From Parafrigoribacterium_A soli (lineage in GTDB: Bacteria; Actinomycetota; Actinomycetes; Actinomycetales; Microbacteriaceae), in NCBI RefSeq assembly GCF_040227235.1, contig NZ_JBELNZ010000004.1:434001-498000 (forward strand): 64,000 nucleotides of DNA, given 5' to 3'. Shown here one piece after another: positions 49,609 to 57,034 of the stretch (its first letter is position 1; each line of letters starts with the position of its first letter). Below the pieces are notes generated by a model that was given only the letters and a program-made list of their open reading frames with translations, was not told where the DNA came from and did not search any database. Both the position numbers and the translations under genes were made by a program.

Positions 49609-50639
49609 GCGCACGCCAGACGACCGTGGACATCCATGCTCACGCGGTCTTCCCCCAGCTGCAGGAGTTCGTCGCCGAGGCCGATCCGGAGGGCTGGCAG
49701 GCGCACCAGGAGCTCGATGTGCGACGTAACGGCATCGAGTCCGGGCGCGTGTCCGGTCCGATGGTGGGCGCGCGCTGGCCACAGCTGACCGTGCTCGCGC
49801 GACGCATCGCCGACATGGATGCCGCTGGCATCGACATCCAGGTCGTGTCGCCATCACCGTCGCACTACTACCCGTTCCTGGCGCCTGAGCATGCGCTCGA
49901 AGTAGCGATGGCCGCGAACACGGCAACGGCGGAGTTAGTGGCCGGAGCACCGGATCGCCTGCGCGGTCTGGGACTCGCACCGCTGCAGCACCCCGAGCTG
50001 ATGGTGCAGGCGCTCGACCACGCGGTCACCGAGTGTGGACTGAACGGCGTTGAACTCTCGTCGTTCGCGCCGGGGCCGAACGGCTCACACTCGATCGAGC
50101 TCTCGGATGAGCGGCTGGAGCCGTTCTGGTCGCGCGCCGAAGAGCTCGGCGCGAGCGTGTTCCTGCACCCGTTCGGCTGCTCGCTCGACGAGCGCCTCGA
50201 CAGGTATTACCTCGCTAATACGGTGGGGCAGCCGGTCGAGAACGCGGTCGCCCTCTCGCACCTCATCTTCTCCGGGGTGCTGGATCGGCATCCGCGGCTC
50301 GAACTCGTCGCTGCGCACGGCGGCGGCTACCTGCCCACCTTCCTCGGCCGCAGCGACCACGCCTGGCAGGTGCGACCGGATGCGCGGGTCTGCGCCGCCA
50401 CGCCGTCGAGCTACCTGTCGAAGCTCTACTTCGACTCGCTCGTGCACACGCCCGATGCCCTTCAGGCGCTGGTCGCCGCTGTCGGCGCAGATCGCGTGCT
50501 GCTGGGCTCCGACTACCCCTTCGACATGGGCGTGACCGACCCGCTCGATCGGCTGGATGCGGCGGGACTCGACCCCGAAGATCGCGATCGCATTGCTGGC
50601 GGCAACGCCCTCGGCCTGGCCATTGGAGGCACCCGATGA
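49605..50639 (+). CDS. Amidohydrolase-2 family protein (ACMSD-like decarboxylase)
   Basis: A 344-aa TIM-barrel metal enzyme. HxH at VDIHAHAVFPQL, His in ELVAAHGGGYLPTFLGRSDH and Asp in DRVLLGSDYPFDMGVTDPLD match the amidohydrolase-2 family that includes 2-amino-3-carboxymuconate-semialdehyde decarboxylase and 2,6-/gamma-resorcylate decarboxylases. Decarboxylation of a carboxylated ring-cleavage product is the likely role. It starts at GTG 49605 overlapping the monooxygenase by 4 bp and overlaps the next gene by 4 bp. Confidence 0.88.
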   Translation: MSARQTTVDIHAHAVFPQLQEFVAEADPEGWQAHQELDVRRNGIESGRVSGPMVGARWPQLTVLARRIADMDAAGIDIQVVSPSPSHYYPFLAPEHALEVAMAANTATAELVAGAPDRLRGLGLAPLQHPELMVQALDHAVTECGLNGVELSSFAPGPNGSHSIELSDERLEPFWSRAEELGASVFLHPFGCSLDERLDRYYLANTVGQPVENAVALSHLIFSGVLDRHPRLELVAAHGGGYLPTFLGRSDHAWQVRPDARVCAATPSSYLSKLYFDSLVHTPDALQALVAAVGADRVLLGSDYPFDMGVTDPLDRLDAAGLDPEDRDRIAGGNALGLAIGGTR

Positions 50640-51601
50640 AGATTGCGACCTGGATGCAGGGCACCGATCAGCGCTGCGGTTTCGTTCACGACGGCGAGAC
50701 CTTCGCGCTCGCACCGGACGTCACCGTGCTCGACCTCGTGCGCAGCGGGCTCGATGCCGCGCTCGCGCTCGGCCGCGAGCGCCTCGAGCAGGGCGATGCC
50801 GTGCCGCTCGGCGAGGTGAGGCTCCTGCCGCCGCTCGCGCCCCCGAGCGTTCGCGACTTCGTGACCTTCGAGGAGCACGTGGAGGGCATCGTCAAAAGCG
50901 CGCCGGGTGGAGACCCCGGCGTCGTGCCGCAATGGTACGAGGCGCCCACCTTCTACTTCACCAACCCGCACACCCTCAGGGCGAGCGGCGAGCGCGTGAC
51001 TCCGCCGTGGGGCGAGCAGGCGCTCGACTTCGAGCTCGAGGTCGCCACGATCGTGGGTGCCGTCGCTGGAAGTGACGGGCGCAGTCTGACGCCGGAAGCG
51101 GCATCCGAGCACATCTTCGGCTACACGATCTTCAACGACTGGTCGGCGCGCGATCTGCAGTTCCGCGAGATGAAGGTGAACCTCGGCCCGTGCAAGGGCA
51201 AGGACTTCGCCACGACGCTCGGACCATGGATTGTCACCGCCGACGAGTTCACTGGCCACGATGATGACGATGGCTTCCTCGACCTGTCGGCGAGCGTGTC
51301 GATCAACGGGGAGCTCTTCGGCCGCGACAGCCTCTCGCACATGGGCTGGTCGTTCGCCGACCTGGTCGCGTACGCGTCCCGTTCCTCGCGCGTCGTGCCT
51401 GGCGACGTGCTCGGCTCGGGCACCACCGGCCACGGATGCCTGGCCGAGATTTGGGGTCGTGCGGGACATCGGTTGCCGAGGCCGCTGCAGCCGGGCGACG
51501 TCGTGCGAATGGATGTCGAGGGCATCGGCTACATCGAGAACGAGATCGCCGAGCCCGTTCCCACCCCGGCGATCCGTCAGGCGCGCCCGCGACGAGGGTA
51601 A
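50636..51601 (+). CDS. Fumarylacetoacetate hydrolase-family protein (second copy)
   Basis: A 321-aa FAH-fold enzyme that closes the operon. Core motifs are RDFVTFEEHVEGIVKS, FYFTNPHTLRASGERVTPPW, the metal site region ALDFELEVATIVGAVAG and GYTIFNDWSARDLQFREM, then LGSGTTGHGCLAEIWGR. It differs from the copy at 44266 in having the extended form seen in 4-oxalocrotonate-type and acylpyruvate hydrolases. It probably hydrolyses or hydrates the dienoate or acylpyruvate left after decarboxylation. Confidence 0.88.
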   Translation: MKIATWMQGTDQRCGFVHDGETFALAPDVTVLDLVRSGLDAALALGRERLEQGDAVPLGEVRLLPPLAPPSVRDFVTFEEHVEGIVKSAPGGDPGVVPQWYEAPTFYFTNPHTLRASGERVTPPWGEQALDFELEVATIVGAVAGSDGRSLTPEAASEHIFGYTIFNDWSARDLQFREMKVNLGPCKGKDFATTLGPWIVTADEFTGHDDDDGFLDLSASVSINGELFGRDSLSHMGWSFADLVAYASRSSRVVPGDVLGSGTTGHGCLAEIWGRAGHRLPRPLQPGDVVRMDVEGIGYIENEIAEPVPTPAIRQARPRRG

Positions 51602-51666
51602 TTCAGTTCTGTGCTGCCCGTGTCACTTAGGCTGGTTCACCGACCGACTCGCACGGGAGACGCAGA

Positions 51667-52617
51667 ATGACCGAAGCAACGCCAGTCCGCGACGGCAACA
51701 GCACCAGGGAGCGAGTGGGCTCTAGCTTCATCGCCTTCGGCGTGGGCATCCTGGCGGGCGCCCTGGGCATACTCCCCTGGCTCATCGGCGGCGGCACCCT
51801 GCCGCTGCAGAACCTCTGGGTTGCCGACACGATGCCGCACGACATGCCGTTCGCTCTGCTTCCGGTGAGCCAGTACGAGGCGACGACCATCTTCGTGCTG
51901 CTGCTGATGGGCGGAGTCTTCGCCGGGCTCGCGGTGCACGTCATCGCCCGGCGCAGGAGCTTCGCAGCGTGGCCGGCGGCTCTCGGCCTGTTCGTCGTGC
52001 AGGTCGTCGCCGTGGTGCAGAGCTACACGGTCGTCTCGAACGGGCTCGGTCTGACGGACTCGCTCGACCGCCGCACATTCGTCTATTTCGCGGGAATGCT
52101 GGGCGGCGCCATCGTCGCGCTGGTCGTCGCACAGGCCGCCTTCTGGATCGCCTCACGGCGCGCGATCGGGCCGGTCGCTCTGGCCATCGGGCTCGCGGCG
52201 GTGCCGTTCGCGGCGTGGCTCTCGGAGGCGGCCCGCTCGCTGATCGGCCCGTCCGGAATTCCGATGCCCGCGCTGACCGTGCTGCACTGGCTGCCCGCGG
52301 TCGTCGCCGCGGCAGCCCTCGTGTGGTGCGGGCTGCGACCCCCGCGACGCATCGCGGTGTGGGTCGCCGTGCTGGCGGGCGTCTGGGTCATCCCGGCGCT
52401 CTTCACCACGATTCAGTACGGCCTCGGGATGCGCGTTCTCCAGGGCGACCTGCGTGAAATGGCGTCAGCCTCCGGACAGGTGCTCCCGCTCGCGCTGGGC
52501 GAGCAGTTCGCTCCGACACTCGTTGCGCTCGCGCTGGCCGTCGTGGGCACGGCCATCGTGGAGTTCGTGCGACGCCGAAACTCGACAGCCGTCACAGCAC
52601 CGACTCCGGTGCCCTAG
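51667..52617 (+). CDS. Polytopic membrane protein of unknown function
   Basis: A 316-aa protein with about eight hydrophobic helices (for example FIAFGVGILAGALGILPWLI, ATTIFVLLLMGGVFAGLAVH, FAGMLGGAIVALVVAQAAFW). The N-terminus is hydrophilic and the C-terminus short and basic (RRRNSTAVT). No family is recognised. Its start ATG at 51667 lies 6 nt after GGGAG. It converges on the small membrane protein at 52614, overlapping its last codon. Confidence 0.8.
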   Translation: MTEATPVRDGNSTRERVGSSFIAFGVGILAGALGILPWLIGGGTLPLQNLWVADTMPHDMPFALLPVSQYEATTIFVLLLMGGVFAGLAVHVIARRRSFAAWPAALGLFVVQVVAVVQSYTVVSNGLGLTDSLDRRTFVYFAGMLGGAIVALVVAQAAFWIASRRAIGPVALAIGLAAVPFAAWLSEAARSLIGPSGIPMPALTVLHWLPAVVAAAALVWCGLRPPRRIAVWVAVLAGVWVIPALFTTIQYGLGMRVLQGDLREMASASGQVLPLALGEQFAPTLVALALAVVGTAIVEFVRRRNSTAVTAPTPVP

Positions 52618-52862
52618 CGCTCAGCCGCTCTCAGGCCGCGCACGACGAGCACGAGGCTCACCGCGGAGACGAGCGCCCAGACTCCCTCGAGCAGCAGGAA
52701 GCCCCACTGCTGCTCGAAGATCGCGTTGACCGCGAGCACTGTCGAACCGACAGCGTTCAGTACCAGGTAGCGCAGCGATTTCTGGTCGAGGATGCCCCAC
52801 TGCGCGAGCGCGAATCCCGCGAGCACGAGAAGCGAACCGGTGACCTGGATGACGATACCCAT
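52614..52862 (-). CDS. Small CBU_0592-like membrane protein
   Basis: An 82-aa protein with three helices (IQVTGSLLVLAGFALAQWGI, RYLVLNAVGSTVLAVNAIFE, WGFLLLEGVWALVSAVSLVL). The helix pattern with QxxG, Y-x-x-x-N-x-x-G and W/E residues resembles the small CBU_0592-type integral membrane family. Function unknown. The region from its start to the next gene (52863-52999) contains a hairpin-rich leader but no further gene. Confidence 0.75.
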   Translation of the reverse strand: MGIVIQVTGSLLVLAGFALAQWGILDQKSLRYLVLNAVGSTVLAVNAIFEQQWGFLLLEGVWALVSAVSLVLVVRGLRAAER

Positions 52863-52999
52863 GACGAAACTCCCTGAGTGTCGTCGTCACGCCGGGTAGG
52901 ACACTCCCTCGTCCGGAGGACCGCCAGAAGGGCCGCCCCGCAGTCGACCCTACTGGTCGCGGCTGAACAAGACCTAGACGATGGAGTCGACACGGATGC

Positions 53000-53383
53000 T
53001 CAGGCCGGGGTGACGAGGAGGGTCGCGGTTGCCGAGAGCTCGTCGGCGACCGGGTCGACATACTCGACCGGATAGCTGGCGTACTTGCTGCGGTACACGG
53101 CGTCGAGTGCCGGGTGAACATCCGAGGCGGGAACGGCGAAGCTGACATCCTTCTCCACGCCACCCGCGCGAATCCGGCCGGTGCCGCTCGCGCGCGCGCG
53201 CCGGAACCACGCGTTCTGCGGGCCGTGGGCGGAGCGGATGTAGATCGCGTCGCCACTGCGCGCGACCCAGATCGTGACATAGGAGCGCAGGATGCCGTCG
53301 GCGCGGCGGGTCGCCACCTCCAGCTCATCCGCCGCTCCGATGCGCTCGAGTTCGTCGTTCGTCCAGGTCGTCATGTCTGCCAT
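53000..53383 (-). CDS. DUF2255 family protein
   Basis: A 127-aa protein of the FMN-binding split-barrel-like DUF2255 group. Recognised features are TWTNDELERIGAADELEVAT, WVARSGDAIYIRSAHGPQNA, WFRRARASGTGRIRAGGVEK and AVYRSKYASYPVEYVDPV. These small proteins often sit near HxlR regulators and oxidoreductases, as here. Function is not established; an F420/FMN-type fold is inferred. Confidence 0.82.
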   Translation of the reverse strand: MADMTTWTNDELERIGAADELEVATRRADGILRSYVTIWVARSGDAIYIRSAHGPQNAWFRRARASGTGRIRAGGVEKDVSFAVPASDVHPALDAVYRSKYASYPVEYVDPVADELSATATLLVTPA

Positions 53384-53410
53384 TCTCCAGCCTTGTCCTA
53401 ACGCGCGTTC

Positions 53411-53794
53411 TCAGACCGCGCGATCGTAGGCCTGCTGCGCTGCAGACACGTCGCCGAGGTGCTCGATCGACCACCGCTCGAGCGCGCGCAGAGGTTCGAG
53501 CAGGGTGCGCCCCGCCTCGGTGAGGGCGTACTCCACCCGCACGGGAACCTCCGGATAGACGGTGCGGCGCACGAGCCCGTCACGCTCCAGCGCGCGGAGG
53601 GTCTGGGTCAGCATCTTCTGCGAGACGCCCTCGACGCCGCGAAGCAGCTCGGAGAAGCGCGCATCCCCGCGGCCCAGGATTCCCACGATGAGCACCGTCC
53701 AGCGGTCGCCGATGCGATCCAGGATGCGGCGGGTCGGGCAGTCGGCGCGGTACGGGTCTCCGCCGAGCGCCACTGCGGACTGCAGGGTTACCAC
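53411..53794 (-). CDS. HxlR-family transcriptional regulator
   Basis: A 127-aa winged-helix protein: RILDRIGDRWTVLIVGILGR, RFSELLRGVEGVSQKMLTQT, LRALERDGLVRRTVYPEVPV and VEYALTEAGRTLLEPLRALE are classic HxlR. One Cys (DCPTRRILDRIGDRW) stands in the position used by redox- or aldehyde-sensing members. It is divergent from the NAD(P)-binding gene at 53882, which it probably controls. The promoter region between them contains TAGGGAAGTAGGC on the minus strand and ACTCTCTTATGGTAACTAC on the plus strand. Confidence 0.9.
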   Translation of the reverse strand: MVTLQSAVALGGDPYRADCPTRRILDRIGDRWTVLIVGILGRGDARFSELLRGVEGVSQKMLTQTLRALERDGLVRRTVYPEVPVRVEYALTEAGRTLLEPLRALERWSIEHLGDVSAAQQAYDRAV

Positions 53795-53881
53795 AAAGTG
53801 CCTACTTCCCTAGAGCGAGCTACTCTCTTATGGTAACTACTGGTCGCCGATCGGCGCCACAGTTCCCCAGAAAGGCATTCA

Positions 53882-54529
53882 ATGTCCCGCATCACCGTCA
53901 TCGGTGGCACCGGCTACGCCGGATCCGCCATCGTCGCAGAGGCCGCCTCCCGCGGTCACGAGGTCACCTCCTACAGTCGCTCACTTCCCGAGGCGCAGGT
54001 TCCGAACGTGAACTACGTGCAGGGCGACGCCACGGACGAGTCGGCCCTCGCCGGCGTGATCCAGGGTGCGGATGTCGTGGTCGGCGCGCTCTCCCCGCGC
54101 GGTGCCATCGCCGACAGCTACCGCGACATCTACGCCACGATCGTGCGCCTCACCGACGCCGCGAAGGCGCGCCTCTTCATCGTCGGTGGGTACTCGTCCC
54201 TGCGCCCAGCACCGGGTGCCCCGCGCGTCGTGTCGGACCTGAGCCACACCCCGGCGGAGCTGCACCACGAGCTGACGACCGTGGCGGCCCTCCTCACCGA
54301 CGACCTGCCCTCAGCCCCCGCAACACTCGACTGGGTCTTCGTGAGCCCGGCAGGAAAGTTCGGCTCCTTCGCCCCGGGAGAACGCCTGGGTCACTACCGC
54401 GTCGGCAATGACGTCGCAGTCGAGCCCTCAGACGGCGGCGAGATCTCCGGCGCGGACTTCGCCCTCGGTTTCGTCGACGTCATTGAGAAGGATGACCACC
54501 ACCGGGCACACATCAACCTCGCCTACTGA
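53882..54529 (+). CDS. NAD(P)-binding oxidoreductase, NmrA/SDR-like
   Basis: A 215-aa Rossmann protein (ITVIGGTGYAGSAIVAEAAS, VNYVQGDATDESALAGVIQG, ADVVVGALSPRG) of the NAD(P)H-binding (NmrA/BLVRB-like) group. It lacks the YxxxK motif of classical SDRs. It is controlled probably by the divergent HxlR gene, a pairing often seen for quinone or aldehyde stress. RBS AGAAAGG upstream of ATG 53882. Confidence 0.86.
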   Translation: MSRITVIGGTGYAGSAIVAEAASRGHEVTSYSRSLPEAQVPNVNYVQGDATDESALAGVIQGADVVVGALSPRGAIADSYRDIYATIVRLTDAAKARLFIVGGYSSLRPAPGAPRVVSDLSHTPAELHHELTTVAALLTDDLPSAPATLDWVFVSPAGKFGSFAPGERLGHYRVGNDVAVEPSDGGEISGADFALGFVDVIEKDDHHRAHINLAY

Positions 54530-54564
54530 GATCCGAGCGCTCACGCCCTGACGCAGCGGACCTC

Positions 54565-55551
54565 TCAGCGCCCCACAAGCCCTAGATGGTGCTCGTTATA
54601 GCGCGCCCCCGCAACCCCGACGCGGCCGGCGAGCGCTGAGAGGTCCGCGCGCTCGTCGGCCGAGAGCGCCACGGCCGTGGAGGTCGCGTTCTCCTCGATC
54701 CGCGAGGTGCGGCGAGTGCCAGGGATCGGCACGATCCACGGCTGCTGGGCCAGCAGCCAGGCGAGAGCGATCTGCCCTGGCGTTGCGCCCTTCGCGTCAG
54801 CCATCGCGGCGACGTGCTTGACGAGAGCCCGATTGGCGGCCCGATTCTCCTCGTTGAACCGCGGGATGGTGCCGCGGATGTCCCCGGCCGAGAACGCGGT
54901 TGCCTCGTCGACGGTGCCGGTGAGAAATCCCTTGCCGAGCGGACTAAACGGCACGAACCCGATCCCCAGCTCGGCGAGCGCCGGCAGCACTTCGGTCTCG
55001 GGATCGCGCGTCCAGAGTGAGTACTCGCTCTGCACGGCGGTCACGGGAAACGCGGCGTGCGCGCGGCGGATCGTTGCGGCGGATGCCTCGGAGAGTCCGA
55101 AGTGCCGCACCTTTCCCGCGCGCACGAGCTCCGCCACCGCACCCGCGACGTCCTCGATTGGCACGTCCGGATCGACGCGGTGCTGGTAGAACAGGTCGAT
55201 CGTGTCGGTGCGCAGGCGCTTGAGCGACGCATCCGCGACTCGCCTGATCTGCTCAGGTCGGCTGTCGAGCCCGACGCTCTTTCCGTCTTCGATGCGCCAG
55301 CCGAACTTCGTCGCGATGACGACGTCGTCGCGCAGCGGTTCGAGCGCCTCGCCGACGAGCTCCTCGTTGACATAGGGCCCGTAGACCTCTGCGGTGTCGA
55401 AGAAGGTCACGCCGTGATCGACGGCCGAGCGCAGCACGGCGATCATCTCGTCACGTGTGCCCGGATTCGGGCCGTAGCTCTGCGACATTCCCATGCAGCC
55501 GAGACCGACCGCGGAGACCTCGAGTCCCTGCCCGAGCGTGCGAGCGTGCAT
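54565..55551 (-). CDS. Aldo/keto reductase
   Basis: A 328-aa AKR. The start is typical (MHARTLGQGLEVSAVGLGCM), followed by the catalytic Asp/Tyr region FFDTAEVYGPYVNEELVGEA, Lys in DDVVIATKFGWRIEDG, the DLFYQHRVDPDVPIEDVAGA signature, and the C-terminal NADPH loop VPIPGTRRTSRIEENATSTA. The ATG at 55549-55551 overlaps the MarR stop by one base (TGATG), so the regulator and enzyme form one unit. Confidence 0.93.
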   Translation of the reverse strand: MHARTLGQGLEVSAVGLGCMGMSQSYGPNPGTRDEMIAVLRSAVDHGVTFFDTAEVYGPYVNEELVGEALEPLRDDVVIATKFGWRIEDGKSVGLDSRPEQIRRVADASLKRLRTDTIDLFYQHRVDPDVPIEDVAGAVAELVRAGKVRHFGLSEASAATIRRAHAAFPVTAVQSEYSLWTRDPETEVLPALAELGIGFVPFSPLGKGFLTGTVDEATAFSAGDIRGTIPRFNEENRAANRALVKHVAAMADAKGATPGQIALAWLLAQQPWIVPIPGTRRTSRIEENATSTAVALSADERADLSALAGRVGVAGARYNEHHLGLVGR

Positions 55552-55994
55552 CAGAGCACCGCCTTTCTGTTGCCCGCATCGAGGAGGTGCTGAAGCGCAT
55601 CCTGCACCTCGGTGACGCGGGCGCGGCCGACGAGAGTTTCCCATTCGGCCCGAAGTTCATCGAATACCGCCTCACCCTCGTGCATGAGCGCGTGACCCCG
55701 GTCGGTCACCGTGAGGCGCGCCCGGCGGCCGTCATCCGGATCGGGGCGACGCTGCACGTATCCGTTGTCTTCCAGAAACGCGACGGTCTTCGCCGCCGCC
55801 TGCTTGGAGACCGAGGTGTGCCGTCCCACCTCCGAGACCGACGCGGCGCCCGCCACGACCGCGCGGAGCGCGAAGTCGTGCGCAGGCCTGATGCCCGGAT
55901 GCCCACGCGTGGCGAGCCGATCCGTCGCCTCTTCCGCCATGAACCGGAAGCCGCCGAGCAAAAGCAACGCGAGGTCTGCACCACTTCGAGACAT
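55551..55994 (-). CDS. MarR-family transcriptional regulator
   Basis: A 147-aa regulator (ATRGHPGIRPAHDFALRAVV, SEVGRHTSVSKQAAAKTVAF, LEDNGYVQRRPDPDDGRRAR, LTVTDRGHALMHEGEAVFDE), with the DPDDGR wing typical of MarR. I chose ATG 55992-55994 as the start; the frame runs upstream to 56057 through the operator region. It is divergent from the broken alpha/beta hydrolase, and two matching palindromes lie between them. It probably represses both directions until a phenolic or electrophilic ligand binds. Confidence 0.9.
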   Translation of the reverse strand: MSRSGADLALLLLGGFRFMAEEATDRLATRGHPGIRPAHDFALRAVVAGAASVSEVGRHTSVSKQAAAKTVAFLEDNGYVQRRPDPDDGRRARLTVTDRGHALMHEGEAVFDELRAEWETLVGRARVTEVQDALQHLLDAGNRKAVL

Positions 55995-56021
55995 GCCCCA
56001 ATCGTAGACACACAAAATTTC

Positions 56022-56067
56022 GACAACCAGGTTGTTTATTTGTACGAAACATGACAACCTAGTTGTC
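56022..56067. promoter_or_regulatory. Two MarR-type operators
   Basis: GACAACCAGGTTGTT (56022-56036) and GACAACCTAGTTGTC (56053-56067, perfect GACAAC-N3-GTTGTC). Centres are 31 bp apart, so dimers would bind on the same helix face, covering both divergent promoters. Confidence 0.72.
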
Positions 56068-56096
56068 TTATCGACGACTCACTCCAGGAGGCTCCC

Positions 56097-56973
56097 ATGA
56101 CTTTCGACCACGCAACGATCCCCGAGGTGCGGCACGCCACCGCGGAGGTCAACGGCACACAGCTGCACTACGTGACCGCCGGCGACCACGGAACTCCGGT
56201 GCTCCTCGTGCATGGATTCCCGGAGACCTGGTGGGCCTTCCGCGGGCTCATTCCCCTTCTCGCCGCCCACCACCGCGTCCATGCGGTCGACCTTCGCGGC
56301 TTTGGTGACTCGGCCGTCGCCGACGACGAGTACTCAAGCGCGGTCGCCCGCCGAAGACCTCCACGCGCTGGTCGAGCACCTCGCTGTCGGGCCGATGCAC
56401 GTGGTGGGCCAGGATGTCAGCGGCGGCCTGGTCTACCGCCTCGCGGCCGCGCATCCGGGCGACGTCGCGAGCCTCACTGCCGTCGAGGCCGGCCTGGCGG
56501 GGTTCGGAGCGGAGAGACTCGCAGACGTCACCCACGGCGGCGTCTGGTACCTCGGCGCCCTGGCGGCCCCCGGCGTCGCCAGCCTCCTGTTCGAGAGGCA
56601 GGCTCGCGCGTTCATCGGCGACTACCTCTACCCCTTATACGGAACCGCGATCACCGCTGACGACCTCGACGAGTTCGCCCGCAGCTACGGCAGACCCGGT
56701 GGATTCTCCGGCGCCGCGGGACTGTACCGCGGCATGCTCACCGAGGGCGAAGAGCTGCGCACCCTCGCGCGCAGTCCGCTCCGGATGCCCGTGTCCGCCA
56801 TAGGGGCAGCCGGCGGCGAGTTCACCCACGCGGCCTTCAGCGCCGCATCGGGCGCGGACGTGACCGGCGTGCAGTTGGAGGGCGTCGGCCACTACGTCGC
56901 GCAGGAGGCTCCCGAACTGCTTGCGGCCACGCTGCTCGAGCTGCTCGATGATGTCCAAGAATCGGGCCGCTGA
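56097..56973 (+). pseudogene. Alpha/beta hydrolase (epoxide-hydrolase-like) broken by a one-base insertion
   Basis: The first ~84 codons read MTFDHATIPEVRHATAEVNG, then PVLLVHGFPETWWAFRGLIP with the HGFPE oxyanion motif, then DLRGFGDSAVADDEYSSAVA. Just after, within GTCGCCCGCCGAAGACC (56344-56360), one extra C shifts the frame. Removing it gives VAAEDLHALVEHL and continues in the next frame with nucleophile Asp in HVVGQDVSGGLVYRLAAAHP and catalytic His in EGVGHYVAQEAPELLAATLL. The restored protein would be about 292 aa, the normal length for epoxide hydrolase/dehalogenase relatives. A base-calling error in the C-run is the alternative. Confidence 0.85.
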
Positions 56974-56986
56974 TTACCTGACTTTG

Positions 56987-57013
56987 TGCGGCAGGGGCGG
57001 GACTTGAACCTGG
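56987..57013 (-). other. tRNA 3'-end-like fragment
   Basis: Minus strand reads CCAGGTTCAAGTCCCGCCCC and then TGCCGC, that is a T-loop (TTCAAGT) and an acceptor-like 3' strand. It shares GGTTCAAGTCC with the tRNA-Trp here. The T-stem does not pair fully and no 5' half exists, so it is not a tRNA. It could be an old attachment-site remnant at the edge of the A/T-richer DNA that follows. Confidence 0.4.
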
Positions 57014-57034
57014 TTGAAAGCGTCACGCCTCCCG

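Noticed and set aside
56987..57013. Complete tRNA gene
   Set aside because: Only a T-loop-like and acceptor-like 3' piece exists; the T stem is mismatched and no anticodon arm is found.
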